Shown in pieces: positions 61,861 through 64,000 of a stretch of 64,000 nt of DNA. How positions within the stretch are numbered: position 1 is the first letter of the stretch; every line of letters starts with the position of its first letter. The position numbers were made by a program, and so were the translations under genes. Below the pieces are notes generated by a model. The model saw nothing but the letters and a program-made list of their open reading frames with translations, was not told the DNA's origin and ran no database searches. Source of the stretch: Straminergon stramineum (Eukaryota > Streptophyta > Bryopsida > Hypnales > Calliergonaceae); assembly GCA_963920665.1 (NCBI GenBank), contig OY987263.1, positions 41,079,218-41,143,217 on the forward strand. Reading direction: 5' to 3'.

Positions 61861-63640
61861 TTAACCCCTAAAAAGTCCCATTGTCTCCTTTTGTGACAAA
61901 ATGGATTTCAAATAGGCTTAGGATTATAGTCTCAATTTTTGTCATGATTATTTGAAACTTTTTTGGAAGATAGGTGTAGAATGCCGATTAGGATTTTTTC
62001 TTGTAAATTTTTGGTCAATTTTGAGGTGTCTATTATTGATTTTGAGTGTTTGTTTTTGAATTGTTTGTCTTAATTGTGTGTTTTAATGGGCTGATGGAAT
62101 TCCAATTTGGTGTGTTTTGGGATGGTGGATGAATTTTGAATGAATGCATGTGCTGATGTGGTTGGACGGTTTCCTAATTGGGATGGTCTGGCTTACCAGC
62201 CAAGCTTTGAATGTTTTAAATCTATATTCCAAATCGGTGGTAGTTCTATCCAAGTTGGATTGTATGTGGGTGAGTATCTAGTCCAGTTGGCTATTTTGTG
62301 TGTTAATTCCAATTTGGAATTTTTTTTTGTGTAGTTAGGCGGTTGTCTTTGCAGTTCCAATTAGGTAGTTAACTGGTGGTTGGGTTGTCACTTCCAATTT
62401 GATAATTGTTGGTTTGTCATTCCTATTTGGTTTGATTTTGATGTCATTTTTCTTTACCCAGTGTTGAAGTGTCCATTGTGAGTCCCAGCCAAGTTGTGCT
62501 GTGTAATTTGTTTTAATTTGATTGTGTGTCTATGAATGTGAATTTGAGTGTCTTGATTGAGTTATTGAGTCCCTAATTAGATGTGTGATGTTATGTGTGT
62601 GGCTAAGGAATTTGTGTTGATTCACTTTGGAGAGATGGAATCCAGGAGTGTGTTTGATTAGGAGTGAAATTTATGAAGAAGGAATTGGTGTTAATGGGTG
62701 ATAATGAGAATGTGTGAGATGTAGTGGAAGTTCCCAATTGGAGTAGAAAGTTAAATCTATGAAGTAGAAGTTGGAGAGTTAGTTGTTGTGATGGTGATTG
62801 AGTAGATATTTCCAGAATATTATTCAGAGTAAAGATAATAAATTATAAGTTTGTGTGAGATTAAACTATGATCAATGTTAAATGGTGATGTATTCACCAA
62901 TTCAAAAATAAGAAGCATGTTCAAGCTGAATTGGGTGTCTTTGTTGTATATGATTTGATGAATGGTTTAATGTGCACATGTGTGTTATAGAGTTACTTGA
63001 GAATGGAGTGATGGTATTAGTCAAACTATTTGTGAGTAAATTATATATGCAATGTCGTTGTAGATATATTTTTGGCTATGGATTTTCAAATTGGATTATT
63101 GAACCAATTAGCATAGATTCCCTACTTGACAATCTCCCTTGGAACAAACTTATTATACTAATAGGATAGTTTCCAATTAGGTCATTATCCTTCTTCAACA
63201 ATAGGTAAAGTGGAAAACACATTAGCTTGGGGGGAACATAACTTTTATTTCAATTGGTGCCCCAAAGCAAAAGTTATGCCACAACAAGCTGTAAACAAGG
63301 TTTATCATGTAATACAAAAAAAGTCAAAAAAGTCAAAAGAAATAGATAGTGATGTAATTCTAAAACATAATTTCTTCTTGGCAAACATGAAAGATAAAAT
63401 ATTGAATAAATTCAAGCCACACTTTTAAACCACAAAGAGTGATTATGTTTGCAATTATGTTGAATCATTCTTTCTAGTTTAATCCCTAAATACCCAAACT
63501 GCATTTTTTGGCAACATAGCAATTTTGTGTAGCTCGCAACTAATGGAATTTTGATTTATTTTTGTTGAAATTTTCACCCAACATGTGCCCAAGGAGTAGC
63601 TTTAAGGCACAAGAATATTCATAACTTTTAACCCCCAAGT
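61861..63640. mobile_element. TTAA-type repeat copy interrupted by about 1.2 kb of other DNA
   Basis: 61861-61965 matches the sequence starting at the 14123 element end (TTAACCCC.., CAAATGGAT, GAAACTTTTT). 63195-63300 matches the next part of that sequence (TTAGCTTAGTGGGAATATAA-like, then CAATTGGTGCC and AAAGTTATGCCA). Between them is TG-rich DNA with recurring TTCCAATT.GG motifs. 63479-63640 matches the left 150 bp of element B. No gene was seen. Confidence 0.6.
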
Positions 63641-64000
63641 GCCCAACTAACTATATGTGGTTGACTTGAAATTTCAAACTCATTTTGGTATAGACAGTTA
63701 AATTCCTTTGACTATTTAAAAAAATTTTACAAGCAATTTTGAAGGTTAACTATTGAAAACTTTTATTTTTCATTGAAAAAATTCAACATTTGATTTTTGA
63801 GAGGTCTTCAAAAGCATATATGTACCATAAGTGGGTGATTGCAAGAAATACTAGTACTATTTTGTATCACACTTGAAGTAGTTGAGTAGTCATCAATCGT
63901 AACTTTTGCAGATGGAAGCCGATGTACTTAAATATTTTTGGAAAGATTATTAACTAGAATCTAATTAGATAATTTGTTTTTCAAAAATTTCAAAAATCAT
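63641..64000. other. spacer at right edge
   Basis: AT-rich sequence with no gene or complete element recognised. Confidence 0.4.

Overview
The window is nuclear DNA of a land plant. The genes have many GT-AG introns and encode plant-specific families: an SWR1-complex HIT zinc-finger protein and malectin-like/LRR receptor kinases. The intergenic DNA is AT-rich and full of transposon remnants. The species cannot be named from the sequence. The large repeat-filled spacers and the divergent protein sequences would fit a seed-free plant (bryophyte, lycophyte or fern), but that is only an impression.

Left end (1-6.2 kb): the last three exons of a ZIFL-like major facilitator transporter (+) run off the left edge. 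They converge on a complete four-exon SWC6/ZNHIT1 gene (-, 177 aa). The transporter's introns carry a Stowaway-like MITE, a second small inverted-repeat element, and a dispersed repeat that recurs at 57.3-58.0 kb.

6.2-17.8 kb: no gene found. The stretch holds inverted-repeat elements, many of which begin with TTAACCCCTAAAGGACC and are bounded by TTAA on both sides. It also holds TTAA-delimited tandem units and a roughly 1.1-kb foldback structure. Copies of the same units recur at 38.5-39.1 kb and 61.9-63.6 kb.

17.8-27.9 kb and 46.0-57.2 kb: two copies of a segmental duplication of about 10 kb in the same orientation. Each carries a complete ten-exon receptor kinase (943 and 939 aa) with a malectin-like ectodomain, GDPC motif, short LRR block, transmembrane helix and RD kinase (LRR-I class, At1g67720-like). 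The reading frame closes exactly across all ten exons in both copies, so both look functional. Upstream of each gene is a 354-bp block that differs at only one base between copies, within much more diverged flanks.

29.9-35.5 kb: between the copies lies one Ty1/copia LTR retrotransposon on the minus strand (29868-35454). It has 245-bp LTRs, a GGTGT target-site duplication, an unusual primer-binding site and a coding region broken by stops and frameshifts.

35.5-46.0 kb and 57.2-64 kb: gene-free and AT-rich, with several palindromic or nested foldback elements. No RNA genes, CRISPR arrays or bacterial-type operons were seen.
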